Source: Burhinus oedicnemus
Lineage: Eukaryota > Chordata > Aves > Charadriiformes > Burhinidae
Reading direction: 5' to 3'
Assembly (NCBI GenBank): GCA_008921705.1
Contig: VFFE01007487.1
Coordinates: 654,425-718,424, forward strand
DNA length: 64,000 nt
Made by a program: the position numbers and the translations under genes. This document shows, piece after piece, positions 24,601 through 37,800 of the stretch (the first letter of the stretch is position 1; every line of letters begins with the position of its first letter). Below the pieces are notes generated by a model. It was given only the letters and a program-made list of their open reading frames with translations, was not told the origin of the DNA and did no database searches.

Positions 24601-25056
24601 AAACTGTCCTGGGCAAGCTCTTTTTGTTTTAACCTTGTGATACGAACACTTCCAAGCCATTTAATCCAGTGCAGCATGGCAGAAATAAAATGAAATCCTG
24701 TTTCAGCAGCTAGAATTATTTTGTCTTAAGCCTATTAGTAAAAGATCACTTTCTACTTTTTTCTTACCTGCACTGTGTGTCTGCCCTGTGCTCACTTCTT
24801 AGGTGTAAATGTTGTGTATAACGGTACCTCATGGAGAATTTCAGTGTCTCTGGTCAGACTTTTGTTTAAAAAACATTTTTGTGCAGTTAAGTGGGAATGG
24901 AAAAGTATGTGTGGAGTTGTATTTGGAAATACCTGTACAGGAGTTCCTGCTTAAAATTATTTTGCCATCAGCATGCGTGAACTAGCATTAGTGTTCCCTG
25001 CCTTGTAGGGGTAACATCAGGATGGGCGCTACTTTTGCCAAGTCACTATGATGTGG
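12608..25056. other. long unique non-coding stretch
   Basis: No gene or transposon recognised with confidence. The longest open frame (16619-17398, plus) runs through a 17-base poly-A and is not protein-like. Segments at 14423-14624 and 14881-15139 (minus) and 17130-17278 (plus) are bounded by good splice-site matches. They remain unassigned and are treated under findings. The rest is AT-rich intron- or intergenic-type sequence with scattered A and T runs. Confidence 0.45.
16996..17012 (+). repeat. poly-A run (17)
   Basis: Seventeen consecutive A. There is no clear retrocopy upstream and no obvious target duplication. Confidence 0.9.
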
Positions 25057-25989
25057 CCAGCCTTGTTTAATACCTTTATTGATGATCTGGATGAGGGGAT
25101 TGAGTGCGCCCTCAGTAAGTTTGCAGATGACACCAAATTAAGTGGCAGTGTTGATCTGCTTGAGGGTAGGAAGGCTCTGCAGAGAGATCTGGACAGGCTG
25201 GATCGCTGGGCTGAAGCCAACTGCATGAGGTTCAACAAAGCCAAGTGCCAGGTCCTGCACTTGGGTCACAACAACCCCAGGCAACGCTACAAGCCTGGGG
25301 AGGAGTGGCTGGAAACCTGCCTGGCAGAAAAGGACCTGGGTGTCCTGGTGGACAGCCAGCTGAATATGAGCCAGCAGTGTGCCCAGGTAGCCAAGGAGGC
25401 CAACGGCATCTTGTCCTGTATCAAGAGTAGTGTGGCCAGCAGGAGTGGGGAAGTGATTGTGCCCCTGTACTCAGCGCTGGTGAGGCCGCAGCTTGAGTAC
25501 TGTGTTCAGTTCTGGGCGTCACAGTATAGGAGGGACGTTGAGGTGCTGGAGCGTGTCCAGAGAAGGGCAACGAAGCTGGTGAGGGGTCTGGAGAACATGT
25601 CTTATAAGGAACAGCTGAAGGAATTAGGATTGTTTAGTCTGGAGAAGAGAAGGCTGAGGGGGGACCTCGTTGCACTCTACAACTACCTGAAAGGAGGTTG
25701 TAGTGAGATGGGAGCTGATCTCTTCTCCCAAGTAACAAGCGATAGGACAAGAGGAAACGGGTTCAAGTTGCACCAGGGGAGGTTTAGACTGGACATTAAG
25801 AAAATTTTTTTTCACTGAGTTATCAACCATTGGAACAGGCTGCCCAGGGAGGTGGTTGAGTCACCGTCCCTAGATGTCTTTAAAAGTCGTATAGATACGG
25901 TTTAGTGGCGGACCTGGTGGAGTAGTGTCAATGGTTGGACTAGATGATCTTAAAGGTCTTTTCCAACCTAAATGATTCTATGATTCTAT
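25057..25989 (+). mobile_element. CR1 LINE, 5'-truncated, longest copy in the window, plus strand
   Basis: About 930 bp covering the end of the reverse-transcriptase domain, the C-terminal region and the 3' UTR. The frame opened at 25048 runs 256 codons. Its FADDTKL (residues 25-31) is the catalytic F/YADD box (motif C) of the polymerase palm. Later blocks include [29 protein letters not shown] and [20 protein letters not shown]. The frame stops at TGA near 25816, after DIKKIFFH. A net loss of about 3 bases has changed the usual KKNFFTERV there. Downstream of the stop the same frame resumes with [19 protein letters not shown]. The 3' end is GATGATCTTAAAGGTCTTTTCC plus two ATTCTATG units. The ATG at 25048 is not a real start. 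The copy cannot encode a full enzyme, since the endonuclease and most of the RT are absent. Confidence 0.95.
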
Positions 25990-27953
25990 ATTAGCTAAAA
26001 ATTAACATTTTCATCAGAATTCCCGAGTTAAACGCACGTCTTTGTGGCTGGCACTGTCACGTGTGACTGATGCAGTGGTATTTCACATAATGGCTTTTTG
26101 AACTGTAAGGCATTATTTTTGCCCAGGGTTAGCCACTGGCGTGGGTGTTGTGTCATCTCCAGCCTTCTCCATCCTCCTCAGCGGTGACGAACTGAAGAAG
26201 ACGGTCATTATCTTCCACTTTCCGGTTCCCCAAATGGAGCAGGATTTGCAGCCTGGTATTTCTCTAAGATGCTTTTGTTCGCTCAAAGGACTTTCATCGT
26301 CTGAATAATTATGCATCAAATTGCACATTTCTTGAGCAAGATGAGGACTGAAGCTTTTCAGTGCTGTAGATTGAGATGCAAAAATGAATCATAAATCACT
26401 TGATGAAGTCTGTCCTTTAAATTCCCATATCGCAGTTGCTATAAGAACTTGTATTTAAACAACCATCAGCAGTGTTTTCTAACGTTGGGCTATGCTCACC
26501 ACAGTGAAATTGTGAGCACCTAGATGAAGAAGATGTACAAGAAAAAAATGTTTAACATTATTTGAGATTTCCTCTTTTCTACTGTGTTATTTCCTTCAGG
26601 TCTATGTGAGGAGTGAGGAGACCTTGGGTTTATGTTTGTTATTAGGAACTGTAATGTGGGCATCACCTTCAAATACCCCATAAGAAAGTGGTTCAAGACT
26701 TTCTGTATCTAGTCAGACATAGAGATATAGAAATGGATCCTTTGCAAGCCAAATACTGGCTTTATTCGTAGAAACCGTTACATTCTCATGCCAACATCTA
26801 GCTTTTATCTCAAGCACTAGATACCTTAGGGAAACTCCAGATAAATACAGTGAGTGTGTTTTTCCTCAGGAAACATACAGCACTGTCACTTCTGTGGTCC
26901 TTGGATTCTGTGCCCAGATTTTGGTGGTGGCGGGGTTGGGTCCCAGAGGTGAAGCCCTTTGGGCAGGGTCATATGGTGGTAGCTCAGAGGCAGAGTTCGG
27001 GAACCACCCTGTGGTGGAGATAATGCAGATGGTGTCATTCTATTTTGCTGCAATAAACTTTCAATTTTTCTCACAGCAAAGGAAAAATATTAGCATCTGG
27101 TCTGGATGTCTGGGACTACAGTTATTTTTTGTGCACATGTTTCATTTCACTAAGCTACGAACACTATTTAAATTTGTATAGAAATAATTTTACTGGGGAA
27201 ATAATTAACTATAGTCTGGAATAAGTGTGCATACGTATGAAGAATGTGCCGTTACTGGAAAGATACGGTCTTTGTATGATGAATGCTATAGTTTTTTTGA
27301 AAGGTATGATGAAGGAGAGGCAGAATTATTCTGCTCTTATTTGCTTCTCCTATTAGCACCACAAATGCACCTTTCTTATACAAAAATGCTGATAGTGAGT
27401 TTTAATAAATCAATTTCATGGATGCAGAATACTGTCTAGAGGACACTGGTTAATGTATGGAAATGAGTGCCCTTCAGTGTACATGTGCTTTGGAAAATTA
27501 TGAGTGGAAAGAGGTGCAGAAGTGGAACCAACATGCACAGTTACCTGTGAACGTCAAAAACATCTCGGTGAACTGAGAAAGTAATTACACGGAGCTTTGA
27601 ACCCAATAATTTCATTCGATTGGAAATACCTGCAAGTTAATTTCAGGTGATCATTAAAGTTACTGAAGAAACGGGTGTGCCATTAATTGGCATCTTCTCT
27701 GGTAGGCACAGTGGACAACTGTGCAGAGACAGTTTTGTCTCAAGTTTATGAGGTTCAAAATCATTCAGGGACTGCAGGTGGAGAGTTTTTGCAGTGATTT
27801 CAGGTGGGGGAGAGAAGTGGGACAGGAATGTACTGTAGGGAGGAGATGCTTTGCCAGGATATCAATAATGTGAGTGCATACAAAAGATACTCCATTTAAG
27901 GAGGGAGAATATAGGAAAGCATTGTTAGTATATAATTGAGAAAACCAAAACTA

Positions 27954-27978
27954 GTTTTGTTTTGTTTTGTTTTTTTTA
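27954..27978 (+). repeat. (TTTTG)n and poly-T microsatellite
   Basis: Three TTTTG units run into an eight-base T run, followed by AAATTTAATTTAATTTT. Simple low-complexity sequence. Confidence 0.8.
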
Positions 27979-29013
27979 AATTTAATTTAATTTTCCATGA
28001 GGAAGACATGATGTTATCCCAGAGAGATTTTCTTCCATTCATTTCCAGATGCCAGTTGTCCTCTGGCCTGCTGGCTGTGTTGAGCTGGCTGGTATTTGGG
28101 TTCTTTGGCATTTCTTAAGTAGTGTGTTTATTGCTTTTTGCATTATACTTTAAATGTTAGCAAGGGCATAACCATTTAGGTCAGGTTCAGGCTGAGGTCT
28201 TCTGTTACTTCTTAATATTCTGCCTCCGGGACTCGCATTCTGCTTTTTTTGTGCTGTCTTGGAGGAACCTCACATTGGTGGGAACGAAACTGAAGTAAAG
28301 GCAACAGGTTTTTTACAGGAGGTTGACTAGACTTAGACAAGAAAACTGCTTTGGGAACTCTGGAGGGAAAAGATTTAACTTTTGTTGCCTTGTACTAGAA
28401 GTCAGTAGCAAAGCCGTGGAGAGACCATAGGAGTACTGAATCCTCTTCAGTTCTTGTAGCCATGTGAAAGAAATCTTTACAACTTAAAGCTTGGAGAATA
28501 ATATTTAATATGCTGCTGTGTTGAGTGATGTCCCAGTTCCAAAAAGCAGTGTTCCAACTGACAGATTTTGAGAGAGAAATAAGTTTAGCTTATTAATGAG
28601 TTAGAAAACATTTTTCTGTCCTCATTATAGATTGTAGTCATCAGTTCCATGTGTTTTTGATGTGTCTCCTTTAGCTTTCTCCATGGTAGCCTTCTTCCCT
28701 TCCAAAGTCATGCATGTCTATCTAGGAAAGTGGGACTTGCATGATTTATTTCACTCTGGTGGTCTTTTCCCCTGCTTACATACCCTTTCCAGCCTTGTTG
28801 TCCTCGTCCTCCTCGCAGCTTCTGAATCGCCTGACCCATTTTAACCATTATCTCGGTGGTGGGCTATAAGGTTCTTGCAAGTTTGGTGAATATTGCCACC
28901 CAGATGGAAGGGAGAAATCGGATTGGTTTTTTGCCAACAAAAAATTTGCAGTGGGAGCCCATTCTGTCATAAACCTGCAAAGGAAAAAATGCTGTCAATG
29001 CATCTACCACATA

Positions 29014-29034
29014 AAAACAAACAAACAAACAAAC
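29014..29034 (+). repeat. (AAAC)5 microsatellite
   Basis: Five tandem AAAC units, the last followed by GAAAG. Confidence 0.85.
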
Positions 29035-32000
29035 GAAAGTCAAAGGAAGCTCATGTTTTGCTGAACTCCGGCAATTCCATCCACTAGACAAAAAGCCATA
29101 GGAAACCAGCTTCATTAGTGCTTCATTAGCCTTACTTAACAGACTGAAAGGGAAATGAGCGCTATACACCAGAGTTGAATACTGTTCCAAATGCTCCAGA
29201 TTATTTTCTAACTTGTATTTCTCATGAGCTGTTTAAATCGGCCAACATCTGCGAAGATATTAAAAAATGTTTCTGCTGCTGGAAAAGTTCCCCTTCTGCA
29301 ACCTGGTTCATTGCTTCTCCTCTCTTCTGCCCTGCTGAGCCCGCTCCCATCTGCTTTGAGGTGACGTTAGCACTATTCAGACTCTCTGAAACCGCTGAAC
29401 TTTGTCATACATGGTAATTTGTATAAGCAAGACATTCTTTTGAGTCTAAAGCATTTTTATATATATGTATATTTATATGTATCTGTTTATATAGACATAT
29501 TCCTTAGAACTGTTGGATAGATGCATAACATGCCTTTTTTAAAATTTTTTTCTCTGCTGAGACCCTTGCATATTTATGGTTGTTCTTAGCTATATTTAGT
29601 TTGTATGATTGAGTTCTTTCAATTTAAACAAGAAGTGTTTAGAAAGAAAATGTTCCGAAGTGGGCCACACGCTTTCCTCTTGTATGGCATTTTTGTTCGA
29701 TTATACAGCAGCCAGTGTCAGTGGAACTGAGGCACTTAAAGAAAAAACACATTATAAACTCCAGAGGGTATTGACGTAGGCAGCAATGCGAATACTTAAC
29801 AAATGCCTTTCCTGATCACAAGGAAATAGGACTTGGGAATTTTGGAGATCTGTGTGTAGTTTCTTTACAACTGCAGAATATATGTGCCAGTGCCTCTTTG
29901 TCCTATGCTGAATTGTTATGAAGAAAGGAGCTGTGGCTTTTTCAAGGAAAGACATAATGAATCCGGGTACAACTTCATCCTATATTTTTAGCTCACAGGG
30001 GATAATTTACTTGCCCTTTTCTTATGGCTCTTGTCAGGATTCATGTTGTTTAATCTCCTCGCTCTGCTATTAAAACTCACCTTTGTATTTTCCACAGGCT
30101 AGGAGAGCCTAATCTTAGCTCCTGGTAATTAGTGCTAATTTAGTTCTTTGTGCTCCGTGAGTGGCCAACAAAGGCCTAATACAGAATGTGCATATTTTAT
30201 CTTCACAGTAAGCTAACAATCCAATCAAAGACTTTTTTTTTTCCTCCATAATTCCTATCTTGCCTCTTCCTCCCCCTCCATCACAGAAACCTGTGGATGT
30301 ATTGAGATAATAACACTAAGAATCAATTTAACCGTGCTACTGGAGTAATAGCAAGGAGCGAGACTCGATAGCAGGCGTACTTCTGCAGAGGCTGAGCAGA
30401 AGGTTGACAAAAACGTGTTTTGAAGGCACAGTGTTTTCATCCGTTGCCAGAATGGAGCTGTTTCCAGGGCTGGATTTAGCAGCTGCTAATGCGACGGAGA
30501 AAGCCACCTTCCAGGCCAGCACGTGAAGGGAGCATCTCAACTGAATGAAGATACAGCTTGGACTCCCCGCCTTTGACACCCCTCTCTTCCCCCGCAACCC
30601 CAGCCGCATCGATAGCCTCCTTGCTTTGCAGAAGCTAGCATTTTGGAAACTCACGCTACAGAAGGAATGCATTCCTCGCTTTGGGGTTAGCGTGTTAAAG
30701 TGGTGATACCTCCGGAACGAAGCCAGCAGCCTCGCAGCCTGGGATGCTTCAGTGCTCACAGAAGTCTCCCATCTGTTCTGGCTGGTGGCTGTTCAGCGAT
30801 CGGAGAAAAAAGAGCTTGATCTAGCAAAACAAGCTGCTGTTGGGGAACGCGGGGTGCTATGTAAGGGGTACATATGGACCACAGGCTAATAACCAAGTTC
30901 AGTGTACCCTAAAAGTAGAGCGTGTCACATGAATTCCTGTATTGTATACGTCAATATGGTGGGATCATTTTTACCTATATAAATTCTTAATTTAATCGAC
31001 TGTGCTGGGGGTCAAAGACAAGGAGAAGTCTAAACAGTCAGTTGATGCAATTTGGGATCTTGCTACATTTAAAGTAGGAAGTTTATTCCATTTCATTGCG
31101 TGATTTTTGAACTTCATCAAAAGTTTTGCTGCTGAAGGCTATGGTAGATGTAGATCTAAAACATTAGGTACTTGGTTTTAAGAAGGATGTGCAGGATCCC
31201 AGCTTTAATCCCAGACGGCAATTATCAAACATCACTAGCGGCTTCCTGCCATTAACAGGGAAGAATTTCTGCTGTGGTTTTCTGCCTTGGAGTTCAAAGC
31301 TTGAACGTCTGTGCTCTGAAGTCAAAAGGACAGGGAACGTGGCGAGTGCTCCAGTAGAAACTCTGCTTAATTTTTGGATTTCATTTCCCTTTACTGCTGT
31401 GAACACCCAAAAATGTTCCCATTGTTTGCACGGGTTTCGGTTTTCAGTGCCAGCAAAGGCAGAATTGTTTCCCGCGGTAACTCCAGTACTGCCTTGGGAT
31501 CGCACGACCGAGGTATCGGCTAGTGCCCAGCATCACTCACGCAGACCGACAAGTCGCAGATAAGCCGTTGTATTTTACTTGCCAGTAAGCAAAGAATGGA
31601 AATGGTTTTCTCGCCCTTCTCTTGTTGGCAATTCCATTTTGTGACGTGAAACAGGTTCAAGAGCTCGCCTTCCTACTAATACTGCACCTTGACCGGGATG
31701 TATGGGGCTGCCAAGCTGGGGGAGGTCACAGACCCTCTCCTTGGGTAAAAATCCTGTCCTCAGTTGACGGGTGTAATTGCAAAGATTTAAAAAAGATGCA
31801 AGATAGGCACAGTCCACTGTTGCAGAACAGATAAGCTGGAATGACAAAAAAAGTGGCAGAGAAGCTGAATATTTCTCAGTAAAAGTAGAAAAAACTGCTA
31901 AGTTAGTCATTGCAGATACTCAGATTGAGTGTTTGTGGTTTTTGCATGCATGGAAGTACAGCAACACCTTGCTAAATCTGGTGGAATGAAGTAGGAGCCG

Positions 32001-34629
32001 TAGTGTTCGGGGCTGTGGATTTGAAATCTTGGAAAATACCGTTTCTGAGATCTTCTCTGTTCTTCCTAACCTCGTGCTCAGGGAGTCTCCCTGCTCCTGT
32101 TGCATTTTTCTTATACTAGGAAGCGTTGTGTTGTTGGTTCACTCTCCCTTTGTGTATTTAAGCTACTTTCATAAGGAACTGAAATGTTTTTGCTAATTCT
32201 GTTGGTCCTTTTGTCTGCTAGTTCATCTTTTCTCCTCTGCCTCCTTCCAGTACCTTTCCAACCCATCTACCAATTTCAAATCCATCTGAAGGAAGAGCAG
32301 ATGCATTGACTCTCCATAAATGGCTCAGTGAGGATAATGGAAATCGTTGGTTGTCTAGAGGGAAGGGATTCGAACTGATCTTCTCAGGGAGGTAAATGCA
32401 ACCGCAAGCTGTGGTGAGGACACTGGAGGTTGTTCAAGAACATACAGAAGAAACTCTGTGTATTTTAGGGGAAACAAAGATATGGCCAGGGAGAGGGATG
32501 GCAACAGGAGTAGTAAGCTAGCAGTGAAGGAGTAAGTCTTCAGGGACTTGGGGGAAATGGGGGATGTGGGGGTGCGAGCGATTACTGGGAGTATGGCATT
32601 GAGAAGGGCAAAGAGCAAGGACCATTGATGATGGATGGAGGAGTGTGTATGCGATGTAGGGCACAAATCCACAGGAGATGCTTTCTTGTTCCGGTGTGGG
32701 CAGGAGAACTTTTTTTCTGGTGGCACCCAATTAATTGTGGTTCTGTTTGATAAATGTTAATCTATTCCTCTCTCATAAAAGTGCTGTGTTAGCGTGTGTC
32801 TGGCTGCCATTTGTGAATTTAAAGCAGCGGTTTTGCTGTGCAAGTAGGTCTGCTTTTCAATAGTGAACTTGTGCCGATTTTGTCACTGTAGGTCAGCCTG
32901 CGGCTTCGCTCGTACAAAAGCATTACCTCGGCAAATCAAGGTGCTGGGTCCATGAGCCGTACAAACTGTGTAGGGTCGTACCGTAGTCAAGTAGTAAGGA
33001 ACATGGAAACCAAACCCAGATAAACAAAATCTGGCTGTTAGTAAGAAATGATTTCTCTCTCTCAACACTTTGCTGCTACAAAGAAAAAAGCGGCTGGGCA
33101 TAGCCGTTTTTAGGATGGAAGATTTCTAAAAATATTTGTTTTCCCTGGAATTATTTCCGGTACTGCATCATCCCCATAGGTTGTACAAACCTATATGTTT
33201 TTATATATTTTCATGGCAGCGGCTGCTTTAGCTGCTAAATCTTGATTGTAGCATTTTGATGTAAAGATGAGCTGCCAGCAAATCTTCTATATGAAAAAAA
33301 ATTAAGTAAAATTGAGCTTAACTCTATTACAGTGAAGATGGCTGTGCTCAGTCAATTTACATTTGCAGAATAATTGTGCTGCAGTGCGTATTTCTAGAAC
33401 GTGCTAAGGCTTTTTACATATGTTTCATGGTCCGATAAAAAAAGCATCATTTGGTGATGACTTTATTTAGTCTTGCAGATTTGATAAATCTTTACTAAAT
33501 GCTATTATTTTGAAGCTTCTTTCATTGACTGTGTCAGTCAAAACTAAAAATAGGGCAAACAGGACTTGTGGATTTCAAGCTGCAAGTCATTAAGTAGTTA
33601 ATGCACGTAATTGATGAACAAATGGGAAAAGCATACATCTGATAAATAAAATATGCATAGAAATTGTAGCCTGCCTACAAAGAACCATGAAACAGAACTG
33701 AATAAGCAACAAAATCGGAAATATATTCAGTGTTACTTGAATGATTTTTGCAAACATCCAAGATCAATAAGGGTATAAACTAGAGGTTACATTAGTATTA
33801 ATAGAATGGCCTTCACTTTTTATTTAAAAGTAGTTGCCATATGGTTACTTCTGAGTCCTGCTGTGAGTCTGGTTTTGATGAAGCATATGTTTCTGCTTCC
33901 TCTCTCCTTTGGTTTAAGCGTGCAGCAAACCCAACTTGTTTCCTAGCAGCTGGATGGGTATCCCTGGTATCTCAGCGGGGTAGCCTACCCAAGGAGTCAT
34001 TATATTACTTGATGGAAACTTCTTTAGCCGTTTGCAGTTTTCTTGGGTGTGAGCACTCCTCTGAATATCTGAGTGTTTCTACATCAGGCGAGGCGCCCAC
34101 AAAGATGTTCTTTGCTTGGATGCGTTACTCTGTTCGCCATTTTTGTGCTTCTCCTGTGTCTTTCCACTCAGTGACCTTTTTCCAGTTGTCCTGGCTAAAG
34201 GATAGGTGGCACAGCTCATTCCAAAGTTCATTAGCACTGCTCCAAGCATCAATTAGTAGTGAAATAGGAACATGGGTAGTAGTAGGGGGATAGTGGTACT
34301 TGCGCAAAATGAATCGTTTCCATCCACCCTCAGGGACACGAGGAATGGCCTCCAAAATGCTTCCACTATAAACTCGGAGAGATGAAATCACTGATTTCCA
34401 CCGTACCAGCATGTTCTGCGGTGAGTAAATCACCTGCTCGGTCTCGGCCGTTGTAGCTGTAACGCTTCGTCAAGAGTACGCTGCTGAGGCCCCCGGTAAA
34501 ACAAAACAAACCCTCTGACAAACCCCAGCCTCGAAGTAAAGAAGATGGATACGGAGCCGCAGCTTTATTTCCCAAATGCAAGGGAAGAGCCCCGTAGTTA
34601 AATTTCTGCATTTGAAGTAGTATTGGATG

Positions 34630-34870
34630 TGAAAGCTTGTGCAGGGGCTGTCGGGCTGGCTGTCAGCTTCCGTTCGTCAGTCAGAGGGTATTTCTCTGTC
34701 CCTGTCGTGGAGATCCGAGCGGCTGCGACCCGGGGGGGGTCCGCGTTGAATCGGTCTGGGTCTTCGTGGCAGCGCGCGCGGGTGCTGCGGAGCACGGCTT
34801 TTGCTCGGCACGCGATGTGTGTTGGCGCCAACCGCTGAAGTGGGGGGAGCCTCCCCGGGTCTGCCCTCCC
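34630..34870. other. small CpG-dense patch
   Basis: By my count about twenty CpG fall in the roughly 150 bases 34690-34840, including GCGCGCGCG and a run of eight G, in an otherwise CpG-poor window. It is too short for a classical promoter island. No TATA box or convincing exon is visible. It could be a minor or orphan CpG island, a GC-biased-conversion patch, or a young methylation-free element. Confidence 0.45.
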
Positions 34871-37800
34871 TAACAACCTACTAAAAGCGTTCAAAGGATG
34901 ACCTTGGGTGTAAATATCCGAAAGTTACAATGCCGTGCGTATAAAGTGCAAGTTCTTTTTGATGATGCTTCGGGTCCTGCTTGCTTTCTGGCAAACGCTA
35001 TGAATGGTTGGTTCTTCCATTGACGCGAACTCTTCGAGGTGAATGGTTTTCAGATGGCTTTTCTGGATGTCTCGAGCCACTGTAGTTCTCAGTGTCTCGG
35101 TTCCTTGTCTGTATAATGTGGATGTACACCTTGCTTTTCTATCCCTTGTCTCTTGTGTCTGTCTGTATTGCACGCTGTTTGTGGCAGATACGATCTCTTA
35201 GGAGTATGTACAAAACCTACCTGGATCTCCAGGTTTGGCTGGGGCCCGGAGATGCTGCTGAATACGAATAAAAAGGCAGACCAAAACCATTTCCATGTTT
35301 ACAGCTCAGGCTGTGAATTTTCCTCCGAGTCTGTTTTCTCAAAAGAAATTGGACTGTCTTAGTGAAAACAGGCAAACAAACCCCGGCAAAAGATGATGCC
35401 CAAAAATGTAAATGTGGTTATTTATCAGTTTTGGTTTCTTTTCAGAAGACCTTGTAGAGAGTTCCCAATAGCTGTCAACACAAATATGGTTATGGACAAA
35501 CAGCCAAGTCCGATTCCCCCAAACTGTAGAATAAATTAATTCTTTCAGTCCTTCTGGAACACATGAGGTGGTGAACAGGAGGAAACTGGATCTCATGTGC
35601 GACTTTGTGGGTTTTTGTTTGTTTGGGCTTGTTCTTTTTTTCAAAAAAGAGACATCCTAATTGAATGCACTAACAAATTTCTAAAAAAAAAAGTGATCCC
35701 CAATGTACTTCAATCAGATGCGAGACTGGGGATTAGGAGGGGCTTTAGTCTCAGCTCATTAATTGTGCAGTCTAATATCCATACAAGCAGTGTTTTATAT
35801 CTTACCTTCCCCACGCTGTGGACTGAAAGAGCCCCAGGCTACAGTATGTAGTAGATGTTGCAGACGTTCTTTAATGTTTGTAACATACATAGAAATCTTG
35901 GGCGGATGGTGCCTCAGAAATGCCAAGTATCTTACAATATTTGGACGAAAATTTAAATTCCTTGAAATTGTTCCTGTGGTTTGGAAGGTGATGGTCTTGA
36001 TCGTAAGGAGAGATGGGAACAGTACTTGTAGAGAGTAGGTTACTACAGTCTCTTGTTTCTTGCCAAGAATTAAGAATTATATGTGAGCATACTTAAAAAT
36101 CCATCAATTAATCAGAAGTGATAAAATATTTAAGCAGTGTACTGCAGACTGCAGATTGTTCAGACTAATGCAATAAGTGTGTTCACAATTTTTCAGTTTT
36201 TTTACCCTGCTGAGGACGTCGGGAGGACCTCCGTGCCAGGCTAGTCCTTCCTCGGCACCCTGGAGGGAAGGAATTTAAGCTGGGCTTTGGCCGTGAGCCA
36301 TTTCTCTGCTCCCATGTGTAAAGAGCAGCCCCTGCCCCCTCTCTCGTCGGAGTAATGCTCTTTCCCTTTTCACAGCAGAAAAAGCAGCTCAGCACAATAA
36401 ACCTCATCCCCGTCCCAGTAAGGCGGTGGCCCCTGGTGACCTCCCTTCCCTGGATCTCCTGCAGAGGACCTGGATGGTTGCGGTGGTGAGGTGTGGGAGG
36501 AAGAGACAGCCTGACCCGGAGAAGTGGGTTAATGCAGCTTTCCCAGGGAATGGCCGGGATGTCGGCACGCCGCAGGTGCTCCGGTCACGGCAGCAGCACC
36601 GCGCCAGAAGGCTGTCCCTGGGTTTCTCCTACCGCTGGCTCCTACAGTCAAGAATCATGTTCCGCTGAAAACCAGCATGTAGTTATTTCATCCATAAAAA
36701 GAAGGAAATGATCTTGTTAATATAAGGTGTAGAGCAATAAAATAGTAAATCCTATGTATAGAAAAAAACTACAGTAAATAATAATAATAACATATTCCTG
36801 TGTAGCATTAGGAATTTTTTTTAAGTACTAACCTGTTTTGTGCCCAGTCAGGAAAATAAAGTATCTGCTCTCTCTCACTGCTGAGTAATGAAATGCCTAT
36901 TTATTAATTTCAGGAAAATTTTTGACAGGTCACATTAAAAAAAAAAAAATCTTCTGGGTTTTGCCAGTCACGGTGCAAGTGGGCTTTTAATACCACGAGC
37001 TTGTCAGTCCTAGCAAGTTCCCTGGAAAGCGTTAGCCTTTCTGTAAGACTGAGCTTTGCCTCATAAGCTCTCTGGGAGTTGTAATGCAGCCTGTTGGCCG
37101 GAGCTCCCGGGGTGTCCCAGTTTACTTGTGTATCAATTGGCTATATCCAAGCACCATCTGCTTGGAACCTTCTGCTGCAAGTGGAAGTTTACACTTGAAA
37201 CGGTCCTAGATCAGACCAGCACATTGCTGTGCATCTTGATCGTGAAGTAGTTAGGAAGCCGAAGGAAAAACAGCAGGATATTTCATCTTCGGGTACAGAT
37301 TTGCAGCTAGATTAATATTAGTCTTTTGAAAAAAATTATTTTGCACATATAGGTTAAAATACTACGTCTCTTCTTCTCAGCGCCCTAAAATGTTTGTCTT
37401 TTATTATCTACTGTAATAATTTTTAACTGAGAACTCTCTGAGATTTTAAAACCATATTCTAGGATATGCTAACGGTGAATTAGCCAAAACCAGTGAGATG
37501 AATTGTGCGGCAAACCCCATTAATCTTTACTTTTTGCTGCAGTGGTTTAAAATAAAAACGCCAAACTTTCCCATGATCTTTAAGAAAAACGCTCCCCCAT
37601 TAAGGACTTCAGAAAGAAAACTCTTATTGTTAGCTCACAGCGGGGGATCGACTCCCAGCAAGTCAGGAGGATAATACTATCAGTAAATTGAGCAAATGTC
37701 CTTGCCTCTCCAATCAGCTAGTATTTGAAGGGTATTATCCTTGCTAAACTTGTCATCCACTTCAAATGGAAGGTGGACTGCAAATGTACGTACTCTACTT

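Noticed and set aside
31164..31563. Overlapping frames on both strands (113 and 124 codons)
   Set aside because: No splice sites of quality, no motif, and similar openness on both strands, which points to base composition.
32366..32376. tRNA B-box-like sequence (GTTCGAATCCC on the minus strand)
   Set aside because: The flanking bases do not pair as a T-arm and there is no A-box or acceptor stem.
34598..34894. 98-codon minus-strand frame over the CpG-dense patch
   Set aside because: Explained by high GC content with few stops. No start context or domain.
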